Shown here: one piece after another, positions 43,095 through 50,462 of the stretch | Layout of the letters: each line of letters starts with the position of its first letter | Position numbering within the stretch: position 1 is the first letter of the stretch | Source: Tenacibaculum holothuriorum | Lineage (GTDB): Bacteria; Bacteroidota; Bacteroidia; Flavobacteriales; Flavobacteriaceae | Assembly (NCBI RefSeq): GCF_002120225.1 | Contig: NZ_LAPZ01000001.1 | Location: forward strand, 372,001-436,000 | Reading direction: 5' to 3' | DNA length: 64,000 bases | Notes under the pieces: generated by a model | The model's database searches: none | Told to the model about the DNA's origin: nothing | The model's input: only the letters and a program-made list of their open reading frames with translations | Made by a program: the position numbers and the translations under genes

Positions 43095-45872
43095 TTACAT
43101 TACTAATTGCTTCTGAGAAGGCTTAAACTTTGTTAATTCAATTCCTTCAACAGCAGCTTGATACTCTTCTATAGTTGGAGTTCTTCCTAAAATTGAAGAT
43201 AATACCACTACTGGTGTTGATGATAATAAAGATTCTCCTTTTTTCTCATTGGTATCTCTTACCACACGACCTTGGAATAAACGTGTAGAAGTAGCCATTA
43301 CGGTATCTCCTGGCTCTGCTTTTTCTTGATTCCCCATACATAAGTTACAACCCGGACGCTCTAAATACAATACGTTTTCATATTTTGTACGTGCTGCTGC
43401 TTTTGGCGCGTCATCATCAAATACAAAACCTGAATACTTCGCTAACACATCCCAATCTCCTTCGGCTTTTAATTCATCTACAATATTATAAGTTGGAGGT
43501 GCTACTACTAATGGAGCGTTGAATACTACTTCTCCTTGTTGTGCTTCGATATTCTTTAGCATTTGCGCTAAAATCTTCATATCTCCTTTGTGAATCATAC
43601 AAGATCCTACAAAACCTAAATCTACTTTTTTAGTTCCTCCGTAGAATGATAATGGTTGAATATTATCGTGCGTATAACGCTTTGAAACGTCCTCATTATT
43701 TACATCAGGATCAGCAATCATTGGCTCTACAATCTTATCTAAATCGATTACTACTTCTGCATGGTATTTTGCATCAGCATCTGGTCTTAAAGCAGATCTT
43801 GAACCTGATTGAAGCTCAGCAATACGATTGTTCGCTTTATCTACTAACCCTTGTAATACTTGCTTCTCATTATCCATTCCTTTGTCGATCATAATTTGAA
43901 TACGATCTCTTGAAATTTCTAATGATTCGATTAATGTTTCGTCCTCTGAAATACAAATAGAAGCTTTTGCTTTCATTTCAGCTGTCCAATCTGTAAATGT
44001 AAACGCTTGATCTGAAGTTAATGTACCAATGTGTACTTCAATAATTCTTCCTTGGAATACGTTTTCACCATCAAACTGCTCTAACATTTGCTGTTGCGTC
44101 GCATGTACCACATCACGGAAATCCATATAAGGAACCATGTTTCCTTTAAAGGTTACTTTAACTGACTGAGGAATTGGCATTGTAGCTTCTCCAGTAGCTA
44201 AGGCTAAAGCTACAGTACCAGAATCAGCACCAAAAGCAACTCCTTTTGCCATACGTGTATGTGAATCTCCACCGATAATTACATCCCAATCATCAACTGC
44301 TAAATCATTTAATACTTTATGAATAACATCTGTCATTGGATGGTATTTTCCTTTAGGATCACGACCTGTAATTAAACCAAAGTCATTCATAAACTTCATT
44401 AATCTTGGAATGTTCGCTTTTGACTTATCATCCCAAACTGAAGCGGTGTGACATCCTGATTGGTAACCAGCATCTACGATTGGAGAAATAACAGTTGCTG
44501 CCATCATTTCTAACTCCTGAGAAGTCATTAAACCTGTAGTATCTTGAGACCCTACAATGTTTACTTCTACACGTGTATTTGATCCAGCATGTAAAGTAAC
44601 TCCAGGTGTATTTCCTACCGCATTTCTATTGAAGATCTTTTCTACTGCTGTTAAACCTTGTCCTTCTATTGAAATTTCTTTAGATGGAGCATATACTTGA
44701 GGAACATCCATTCCTAACGCTTTACAAGCAAACGTTTGTAATTTCTTACCAAATACTACTGCATAAGAACCTCCTGCTTTGATAAACTCCATTTTTTGAG
44801 GAGTTAATGCTGTAGAAATATCCTTTAACTCTTGAGTTCCGTTATATAATTTTTTCTCTTTTGTATTAATTTTTAGAACTGTACCCGTTTTAACAGAGTA
44901 TACTTCTTTTAAGATTGGATCTCCATCTTCATCTACAATTGTATTTCCGTTCTCATCTTTCTGCTTTACCCAATTCTTTAAATCGATTCCAATACCTCCT
45001 GTTACTCCTACCGTAGTTAAGAAGATTGGTGCGATACCATTCGTTCCAGCAATTACTGGAGCAATGTTGATGAATGGTACATATGGGCTTGAAGGAATTC
45101 CTGTCCATAAAGCCACATTATTTACTCCTGACATTCTTGAAGAACCTACTCCCATGGTTCCTTTCTCAGCAATTAACATTACACGCTTGTTTGGGTGTTG
45201 CTTTTGTAATGCTAATAATTCGTTTTGCATGTCTTTATTATGCTCAAACATAGATTGTCCGTGTAATTCACGATCAGATCTTGAATGTGCATCAGCTCCT
45301 GGCGATAATAAATCTGTAGAAATATCACCAACTCCAGCTACATACGTTACTACTTCAATCTCTTCTTCAATCTCTGGTAACTTTGTAAAGAATTCAGCTT
45401 TTGCATAGCTTTCAATAATATCTTTTGCAATTGCGCTTCCAGCTTTCATAGCTTCTTCTAAACGCTCTGTATCTGCTTCATATAAGAACACTTGCGTCTT
45501 TAATACTTTTGCTGCTTCATTTGCAATAGCTTTATCGTTTCCTAAAGCTAGGTCTAACAACACTTCGATTGAAGGTCCTCCCTTCATATGAGATAATTGT
45601 TCGAAGGCAAATGTTGGAGTGATTTCTTCAACAACAGATTCTCCTAAAATAATTTCTTTTAAAAACTTAGCTTTTACACCTGCAGCACTAGTAGTACCAG
45701 GTAAAACATTATAGATAAAAAAATTAAGAGACTCTTTTCTGTGCTCGTTATTTACATCTTTTATCTGAGAAATAATACTGTTTAATAATTCGCTACCATC
45801 AATTGGTTTTGGATGAAGTCCTTGACCTTTTCTAACTTCTATCTCTTTTAAATAATCGTTATAAATGCTCAT
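43095..45872 (-). CDS. acnB: Bifunctional aconitate hydratase 2 / 2-methylisocitrate dehydratase
   Basis: 925 aa. It starts with the helical HEAT-like domain typical of AcnB (about 1-160), then the swivelling domain (DGDPIL, GTVLKINT), and the cluster-binding core: GGDSHTRM, GSCMIHKGD with one cluster Cys, and RPGCNLCMGNQ with the other two. In E. coli AcnB is the main TCA aconitase and also acts on 2-methylcitrate. A TACTTTTG box is present upstream and a terminator downstream, so it is transcribed separately from the other aconitase. Confidence 0.96.
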   Translation of the reverse strand: MSIYNDYLKEIEVRKGQGLHPKPIDGSELLNSIISQIKDVNNEHRKESLNFFIYNVLPGTTSAAGVKAKFLKEIILGESVVEEITPTFAFEQLSHMKGGPSIEVLLDLALGNDKAIANEAAKVLKTQVFLYEADTERLEEAMKAGSAIAKDIIESYAKAEFFTKLPEIEEEIEVVTYVAGVGDISTDLLSPGADAHSRSDRELHGQSMFEHNKDMQNELLALQKQHPNKRVMLIAEKGTMGVGSSRMSGVNNVALWTGIPSSPYVPFINIAPVIAGTNGIAPIFLTTVGVTGGIGIDLKNWVKQKDENGNTIVDEDGDPILKEVYSVKTGTVLKINTKEKKLYNGTQELKDISTALTPQKMEFIKAGGSYAVVFGKKLQTFACKALGMDVPQVYAPSKEISIEGQGLTAVEKIFNRNAVGNTPGVTLHAGSNTRVEVNIVGSQDTTGLMTSQELEMMAATVISPIVDAGYQSGCHTASVWDDKSKANIPRLMKFMNDFGLITGRDPKGKYHPMTDVIHKVLNDLAVDDWDVIIGGDSHTRMAKGVAFGADSGTVALALATGEATMPIPQSVKVTFKGNMVPYMDFRDVVHATQQQMLEQFDGENVFQGRIIEVHIGTLTSDQAFTFTDWTAEMKAKASICISEDETLIESLEISRDRIQIMIDKGMDNEKQVLQGLVDKANNRIAELQSGSRSALRPDADAKYHAEVVIDLDKIVEPMIADPDVNNEDVSKRYTHDNIQPLSFYGGTKKVDLGFVGSCMIHKGDMKILAQMLKNIEAQQGEVVFNAPLVVAPPTYNIVDELKAEGDWDVLAKYSGFVFDDDAPKAAARTKYENVLYLERPGCNLCMGNQEKAEPGDTVMATSTRLFQGRVVRDTNEKKGESLLSSTPVVVLSSILGRTPTIEEYQAAVEGIELTKFKPSQKQLVM

Positions 45873-45899
45873 CTATATGTTATGTTAATTTTTGCAGAG

Positions 45900-45907
45900 C
45901 AAAAGTA
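45900..45907 (-). promoter_or_regulatory. -7 promoter box of acnB
   Basis: Minus strand TACTTTTG matches TAnnTTTG, about 28 bases upstream of the acnB ATG. The remaining 45908-46107 is AT-rich, and I see no gene in it. Confidence 0.55.
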
Positions 45908-46107
45908 CAATTTTTCATCAAAAATTAAAAAATAACCAGCTTTATGCTGATATTATTAAATAAATTTTAAAATAACACCTCATTAAAAGTAATTCAATAA
46001 TAACAGTCTTGTTTTAGATTTAAATTTTACGAATATGATAATTATACTTTTCGTTTTTTAGGCATAAAAACACGATAAATATTTGGAATAAATATAAATA
46101 AGAAAAA

Positions 46108-46410
46108 AGCAGACCAGTAAGCCGGATTCTGTTCTTCAATAAATTGAAGTCTTATCATTTATCTAGAATTGAAATTACTTTCAATTTCAATCTGCCTACC
46201 CCTTAGAATCGTGCGAGCACACTCAAGCTCTAATATACGTGGCATTGCACCGTATAGAGTTTACCTGATTTCACTACAGCATTACCTGTACATACTTTCT
46301 GTTGCACTTGTCCTCGGTTTTCACCGGACGGATGTTATCCGCTATACTACTCTATGGTGTCCGGACTTTCCTACTTAAATCTAGTTTAAGTCGATAAGAA
46401 AGGTCTGCTT
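46108..46410 (-). ncRNA. rnpB: RNase P RNA (catalytic, tRNA 5' end processing)
   Basis: Bacterial type A RNase P RNA. The 5' AGCAGACC pairs with the 3' GGTCTGCT to form P1. Universal segments in order on the minus strand: GGAAAGTCCGGACACC (5' end of the core), CCGTCCGGTGAAAACCGAGG, GGTGCAATGCCACG, AAGGGGTAGGCAGATTG and the 3' ACAGAATCCGGCTTACT. A T-run follows the 3' end. The 805-base gene-free stretch 45873-46677 consists mainly of this RNA and the two small RNA units below. No exact TAnnTTTG box lies upstream; the nearest AT-rich hexamers overlap the terminator of small RNA copy 1. Confidence 0.96.
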
Positions 46411-46433
46411 ATGTTGTATAATTTCTGATTCAT

Positions 46434-46506
46434 AAAAAAACCCACTCAAAAATTGAGTGGGAAAATTGCTATGAAAAAGAAAAAGTATCTAGAACGTCTT
46501 CTAGAT
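46434..46506 (-). ncRNA. Putative small RNA, copy 1 of a tandem pair
   Basis: About 73 nt on the minus strand. A TATATTTG box at 46511-46518 would start transcription at about 46505. A 5' hairpin (ATCTAGAA / TTCTAGAT, 46487-46494 with 46499-46506, 4-nt loop), an unpaired pyrimidine-rich linker (46462-46485) and a 9-bp terminator stem (CCCACTCAA / TTGAGTGGG, 46441-46461) ending in seven Ts follow. Copy 2 (46576-46653) has the same order. The linker is identical, and the stems differ by paired changes. No ORF on the minus strand explains the conservation. Confidence 0.7.
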
Positions 46507-46510
46507 GGTA

Positions 46511-46518
46511 CAAATATA
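46511..46518 (-). promoter_or_regulatory. -7 promoter box of small RNA copy 1
   Basis: Minus strand TATATTTG, an exact TAnnTTTG match; TTTG at 46540-46543 is 21 bases upstream, a plausible -33 box. Confidence 0.6.
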
Positions 46519-46575
46519 AAAACTTTTTTTCAGTTTTTACAAAAAAAAATAAAAAACTTGGATTTTTTACAAAAT

Positions 46576-46653
46576 AAAAAACCCACTTAAAAAATTAAGT
46601 GGGAAAATTGCTATGAAAAAGAAAAAGTGCCTAGACTAAGATGTCTAGACACT
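46576..46653 (-). ncRNA. Putative small RNA, copy 2 of a tandem pair
   Basis: About 75 nt on the minus strand directly behind dnaJ (stop at 46678). The 5' hairpin AGTGCCTAGAC / GTCTAGACACT (46626-46636 with 46643-46653, one C-A mismatch) is followed by the same linker as copy 1 (46604-46627, overlapping the stem by 2 bases) and a terminator stem CCCACTTAA / TTAAGTGGG (46582-46603) with a T-run. Its -7 box TATATTTG is at 46655-46662. It could also be cut from the 3' end of dnaJ mRNA or act only as the dnaJ terminator. Confidence 0.65.
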
Positions 46654-46654
46654 A

Positions 46655-46662
46655 CAAATATA
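46655..46662 (-). promoter_or_regulatory. -7 promoter box of small RNA copy 2
   Basis: Minus strand TATATTTG, identical to that of copy 1, 15 bases after the dnaJ stop codon. The -33 region falls in the last dnaJ codons and is only weakly TTTG-like (TTTTCG at 46681-46686). Confidence 0.5.
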
Positions 46663-46677
46663 GTATTTTTTTTTCTC

Positions 46678-47802
46678 TTACGAAAACATATCTTTAACTT
46701 TATCAAAGAAAGATTTATCTGACTTCTGCGGATTAGGGCTGAAATTTTCATCAGCCTGCATCTCTTCAAAGAATTTTCGCTGCTCTTTTGTTAATTCTTG
46801 AGGTGTCCAAACATTAATGTGAATTAAGAAATCTCCGTTACCATAATGTTCGATACTTGGTAAACCTTTTCCTTTTAATCGTAAGATTTTACCAGATTGT
46901 GTACCCCCGTCAATTTTAATTTTAACCTTTCCTGTTACTGTTTCAATCTCTTTACTTGTTCCTAAAACAGCTTCCGAAAAATTAATATATAAATCGTAGT
47001 GAACATTGGTTCCTTCTCTTTTTAATTTATCATGTGGAATTTCTTCAATAAGGACTAATAAATCTCCTGAAATTGAATTTTTACCAGGAGCTTCATTTCC
47101 TTTTCCGGCTACTTTTAACTGAACACCTTCGGTAACTCCAGCTGGAATTTGAATAGAAACTGTTTCTTCTTTAGAAACCATTCCTTGAGCATCTGCTCCG
47201 TTAGGTTTAGAATCAATTATTTCTCCAGCTCCATGACAAGCGCTACAAGTTGTAGCAGTTTGCATTCTACCTAAAATAGTATTGGTAACACGCATTTGCT
47301 GCCCTGAACCGTTACACGTTGTACAGGTTTTATAACTAACTCCTTCTGCTTGAACTTTACGACGAACTTTTACCTTTTTCTCTACTCCTTTGGCTATTTC
47401 TTCTAAAGTAAGTTTTACACGAATACGCATGTTACTTCCTTTAACTCTAGCTTGACGCTGACCTCCGCCACCGAAACCACCAAAGCCTCCACCGAAAGCT
47501 CCACCAAAGATATCTCCAAACTGACTAAAAATATCATCCATGTTCATACCCCCACCGCCGAAGCCACCATGACCGCCTTCAAATGCAGCATGACCATACT
47601 GATCATAACGAGCTTTTTTATTCTCATCACTTAAAACTTCGTAAGCTTCTGCAGCTAATTTGAATTTTTCTTCAGCTTCTGCATTATCAGGATTTTTATC
47701 AGGATGGTACTTAATAGCCATCTTACGATATGCTTTCTTTATTTCTGCTTGTGTTGCAGATTTAGAAATTCCTAATATTTCGTAATAATCTTGTTTTGCC
47801 AT
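46678..47802 (-). CDS. dnaJ: Chaperone DnaJ with a reduced zinc region
   Basis: Stimulates DnaK ATP hydrolysis and delivers unfolded proteins. 374 aa. J domain with HPD at 33-35, G/F-rich linker ([10 protein letters not shown]), then a zinc region with only two CxxCxGxG repeats, CTTCNGSG and CSACHGAG, instead of the usual four. These fit repeats 1 and 4, so one zinc site remains and the second is gone, replaced by a [10 protein letters not shown] loop. C-terminal domains I and II are complete. It follows grpE by 70 bases on the same strand. Confidence 0.95.
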   Translation of the reverse strand: MAKQDYYEILGISKSATQAEIKKAYRKMAIKYHPDKNPDNAEAEEKFKLAAEAYEVLSDENKKARYDQYGHAAFEGGHGGFGGGGMNMDDIFSQFGDIFGGAFGGGFGGFGGGGQRQARVKGSNMRIRVKLTLEEIAKGVEKKVKVRRKVQAEGVSYKTCTTCNGSGQQMRVTNTILGRMQTATTCSACHGAGEIIDSKPNGADAQGMVSKEETVSIQIPAGVTEGVQLKVAGKGNEAPGKNSISGDLLVLIEEIPHDKLKREGTNVHYDLYINFSEAVLGTSKEIETVTGKVKIKIDGGTQSGKILRLKGKGLPSIEHYGNGDFLIHINVWTPQELTKEQRKFFEEMQADENFSPNPQKSDKSFFDKVKDMFS

Positions 47803-47807
47803 TTTAT

Positions 47808-47872
47808 TTCAATTGACAATTAACAATTAACAATGTACAATTGATAACTGGTAATTGGTAATTATTAATTGT
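47808..47872. repeat. Short heptamer-like AT repeats between grpE and dnaJ
   Basis: The 70-base spacer is built from near-identical heptamers: (AATTAAC)2 variants at about 47818-47835 and (GTAATTG)2 variants at about 47851-47865, roughly inverted to each other. It has no protein-coding sense. Slippage-generated repeats of this kind occur between Flavobacteriia genes; a role is not evident. Confidence 0.5.
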
Positions 47873-48448
47873 TTATGCTTGCGCCACCACTACTTTTGGA
47901 TGACGAATAATTTTATCTCCTAACTTATATCCTTTCTCTACACAGTCGATTATTTTTCCTTTTAAATCGTCAGACGGAGCAGGAATTTGTGTAATTGCTT
48001 GGTGTACTTCTGCATCGAAAACATCACCTTGCTTTACTTCAATTTCTTTTAACCCTTTTTGCTCAAGAGCTTTTACCATTTTTTGATAAATTAATAACAC
48101 TCCTTTACGTAATTCTTCTGCTTCTTTATCTTCTTCAATATGTGTCAAAGCACGTTCAAAGTCGTCTAAAATTGGCAGTAAAACTGTCATTACTTCTTGT
48201 CCTGCCGTTTTAAAAAGCTCCATACGTTCTTTAGTGGTGCGCTTTTTATAATTTTCAAATTCTGCAAATAAACGTAAATACTTATCTTTTTCTACCTGAA
48301 TTAACTCTTCAGTTGTTGGCTCTTCTTTTTTATCTTCAGTAGCTTCAACCTCTTTATTTTCTTGAGTTTCTTCATTATTTTCATCTAAATTCTGCTTGTC
48401 TAAAGCATCTTTTAGTTCATCTTCTTTTGTATATTGATCTTTACTCAT
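47873..48448 (-). CDS. grpE: Nucleotide exchange factor GrpE
   Basis: Releases ADP from DnaK in the heat-shock chaperone cycle. 191 aa from MSKDQYTKEDELK; an ATG ten codons upstream (48478) is possible, but the added lysine-rich stretch is not typical. A long acidic N-terminal coiled coil (about 15-80: Glu-, Asp- and Asn-rich) is followed by the GrpE core, RLFAEFENYKKRTTKER, PILDDFERAL, and the wing with VFDAEVHQAI and VVEKGYKLGDKIIRHPKVVVA-like sequence. It is the first gene of the grpE-dnaJ unit; a palindrome overlaps its promoter region. Confidence 0.95.
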   Translation of the reverse strand: MSKDQYTKEDELKDALDKQNLDENNEETQENKEVEATEDKKEEPTTEELIQVEKDKYLRLFAEFENYKKRTTKERMELFKTAGQEVMTVLLPILDDFERALTHIEEDKEAEELRKGVLLIYQKMVKALEQKGLKEIEVKQGDVFDAEVHQAITQIPAPSDDLKGKIIDCVEKGYKLGDKIIRHPKVVVAQA

Positions 48449-48486
48449 TGTAAATCGTTTCTTTAATTTCTTTAGCATTCTTTTAT

Positions 48487-48526
48487 CAATAATATTGCCA
48501 ATGCAATAATCGTGTCAACATGACAC
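48487..48526 (-). promoter_or_regulatory. Candidate heat-shock promoter with palindromic operator
   Basis: GTGTCA-ACA-TGACAC (48512-48526) is a perfect 6-bp inverted repeat. On the minus strand it contains TTGACA (48513-48518), and 18 bases on comes TATTATTG (48487-48494), one base off TAnnTTTG. It is not a CIRCE element. It lies in the divergent gap between grpE and the His-rich lipoprotein gene and could control either. Confidence 0.45.
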
Positions 48527-48587
48527 TCTTGTTTTTAAGTTTTTGCAAACATAATTTTTTTATATTGTAATTCTAATTTAATCTCTT

Positions 48588-49088
48588 ATGAAATCACCCT
48601 TACAAAATTCCTTATTGTTTTTATTTGTTTTAATAGTGTTGTCTTGCAAACAAAATCCTGCTGATTCTGATGAACATAAAGCTGTGGTTATAGAGCATGA
48701 AAAGATGATAAAAATACATGACGAGATGGAGAAATCTCATGCTCATATGGATCATGACCATTCTTATATGATGAAAGCTCACAAAGATGTAGAAAACGAC
48801 TCACTACATTTAAAAATGGAAAAAGCACATAAAGCTATTTTAAAATCTCATGATACTTTAGTTAAGAAGCATAATACATTAATAAAAAAACATAAAGCTC
48901 TTGAAGAAAAACATATGACGGGCAAAATTTCTTTAGAACAAATGATGAAAGATCATAAAGAAATTCAAGAAGAACAAAAACAAATGATTGAGGATCATAA
49001 AAAAATAGTACGAGAACACAATACTATTAAAAAAGAAGATCATAAAATGATTTCTGAAGAAAAATCAAAAGAGCATCATGATTATTAA
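48588..49088 (+). CDS. Histidine-rich coiled-coil lipoprotein
   Basis: 166 aa. Lipobox IVLSCK (Cys20) and a mature chain dominated by Lys, Glu, His and Met, with no Cys, Trp or Pro after the first residues. About 20 histidines recur in short units of the type (K/E)-x-H-(K/D/N) spaced about seven residues apart (KSHDTL, KKHNTL, KKHKAL, EKHMTG), so they would line one face of a long helix. An early HAHMDHDH cluster and the EHHDY end add more. Periplasmic binding of copper, zinc or nickel is an inference. It diverges from grpE. Confidence 0.75.
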   Translation: MKSPLQNSLLFLFVLIVLSCKQNPADSDEHKAVVIEHEKMIKIHDEMEKSHAHMDHDHSYMMKAHKDVENDSLHLKMEKAHKAILKSHDTLVKKHNTLIKKHKALEEKHMTGKISLEQMMKDHKEIQEEQKQMIEDHKKIVREHNTIKKEDHKMISEEKSKEHHDY

Positions 49089-49112
49089 AATTTATCGAAC
49101 TAGATAATTACA

Positions 49113-49145
49113 AAAAAGGGTGACTTATTAAAGTCACCCTTTTTT
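49113..49145. terminator. Bidirectional terminator
   Basis: AAAAAGGGTGACTT / AAGTCACCCTTTTT between the His-rich lipoprotein gene and convergent murA. Confidence 0.85.
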
Positions 49146-49148
49146 GTT

Positions 49149-50462
49149 TTAATCTTCAATTCTTTCAATCTTAGCTCCGATGGATTTTAAACGAGCTTCG
49201 ATATTTTCGTATCCTCTATCTATCTGTTCTATATTATTAATTATTGAGGTTCCTTTAGCAGAAAGCGCCGCAATTAATAATGAAATACCTGCTCTAATAT
49301 CTGGCGAAGTCATCTTAGTTGCTTTTAATTGGCTTTCAAAATTATGACCAATTACTGTTGCTCTATGCGGATCACATAAGATTACCTTAGCTCCCATATC
49401 GATTAATTTATCGACAAAGAATAAGCGGCTTTCAAACATTTTCTGGTGAATTAACACCGTACCTTTTGCTTGTGTAGCTACTACTAATACAATACTTAAT
49501 AAATCTGGTGTAAATCCAGGCCAAGGAGCATCGGCAACTGTTAATACAGATCCGTCAATATAATTTTGAATTTCGTAAGAATCTTGTTCTGGAATAAAAA
49601 TATCATCACCTTTTTTCTCTAACTTAATTCCTAATTTTCTAAATACATTTGGAATTTGTCCTAAGTCTTTCCAGCTAACATCTTTAATAGTTAATGCAGA
49701 ACGCGTCATAGCTGCCATACCAACCCATGATCCTATTTCAATCATATCTGGTAAAATTCGGTGCTCGCAACCTCCTAAGCTTTCAACTCCTTCAATAGTT
49801 AATAAATTAGAACCAACTCCAGAGATTTTTGCTCCCATAGAATTCAACATTTTAGATAATTGTTGAATATAAGGTTCACAAGCTGCATTATAAATTGTTG
49901 TTGTTCCTTTTGCTAAAACCGCAGCCATAATAATATTTGCTGTACCAGTTACTGAGGCTTCATCTAGTAACATATCGGTTCCTACTAAACCTGTTTCGGT
50001 TTCTACTCCGTAAAAGTATTCTTCTTTATTATAACGGAACTTTGCTCCCAAATTAATAAACCCTTCGAAGTGTGTATCTAAACGACGACGGCCTATTTTA
50101 TCTCCTCCTGGACGTGGAATATATCCTTTACCAAAACGAGCTAATAACGGACCAACAATCATAATTGAACCTCTTAAAGAACTTCCGTCTCTTTTAAACT
50201 CAGCACTTTCAAGATATTTTAAATTGATTTCATCTGCTTGAAAACTATATGAATTTGGTGCTAATTTTTCAATTTTAACTCCTAATTCTCCTAATATAAA
50301 TATCAGTTTATTTACATCAATAATATCAGGAATATTGTTAATTATTACTTTTTCTGGAGTTAATAAAACTGCACAAATAACTTGTAAAGCTTCATTTTTT
50401 GCTCCTTGTGGTGTAATAGTACCGTTTAATTTATGTCCTCCTTCTATTTTAAATGATGCCAT
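49149..50462 (-). CDS. murA: UDP-N-acetylglucosamine 1-carboxyvinyltransferase
   Basis: First committed step of peptidoglycan synthesis: adds enolpyruvate from PEP to UDP-GlcNAc. 437 aa. Conserved Lys22 (AKNEAL) and Arg residues of the active site are present. In the mobile loop, where most MurA enzymes have the fosfomycin-reactive Cys (PGGCAIG), this reads PGGDKIG, with Asp121. That substitution leaves activity intact and prevents covalent inhibition in known Cys-to-Asp MurAs. It abuts the DUF4290 gene with no gap. Confidence 0.96.
   Translation of the reverse strand: MASFKIEGGHKLNGTITPQGAKNEALQVICAVLLTPEKVIINNIPDIIDVNKLIFILGELGVKIEKLAPNSYSFQADEINLKYLESAEFKRDGSSLRGSIMIVGPLLARFGKGYIPRPGGDKIGRRRLDTHFEGFINLGAKFRYNKEEYFYGVETETGLVGTDMLLDEASVTGTANIIMAAVLAKGTTTIYNAACEPYIQQLSKMLNSMGAKISGVGSNLLTIEGVESLGGCEHRILPDMIEIGSWVGMAAMTRSALTIKDVSWKDLGQIPNVFRKLGIKLEKKGDDIFIPEQDSYEIQNYIDGSVLTVADAPWPGFTPDLLSIVLVVATQAKGTVLIHQKMFESRLFFVDKLIDMGAKVILCDPHRATVIGHNFESQLKATKMTSPDIRAGISLLIAALSAKGTSIINNIEQIDRGYENIEARLKSIGAKIERIED

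Noticed and set aside
46169..46378. Open frame of 69 codons on the plus strand
   Set aside because: It lies entirely opposite the RNase P RNA, whose conserved segments explain the sequence.
46471..46590. Plus-strand ATGAAAAAGAAAAAG mini-ORFs in the small RNA repeats
   Set aside because: Copy 1 would encode 39 codons but copy 2 stops after 8, so the peptide is not conserved, while promoter boxes, T-runs and paired stem changes all fit the minus strand.
48505..48530. CIRCE element upstream of grpE
   Set aside because: The palindrome GTGTCA-N3-TGACAC does not match TTAGCACTC-N9-GAGTGCTAA, so HrcA control is not supported.
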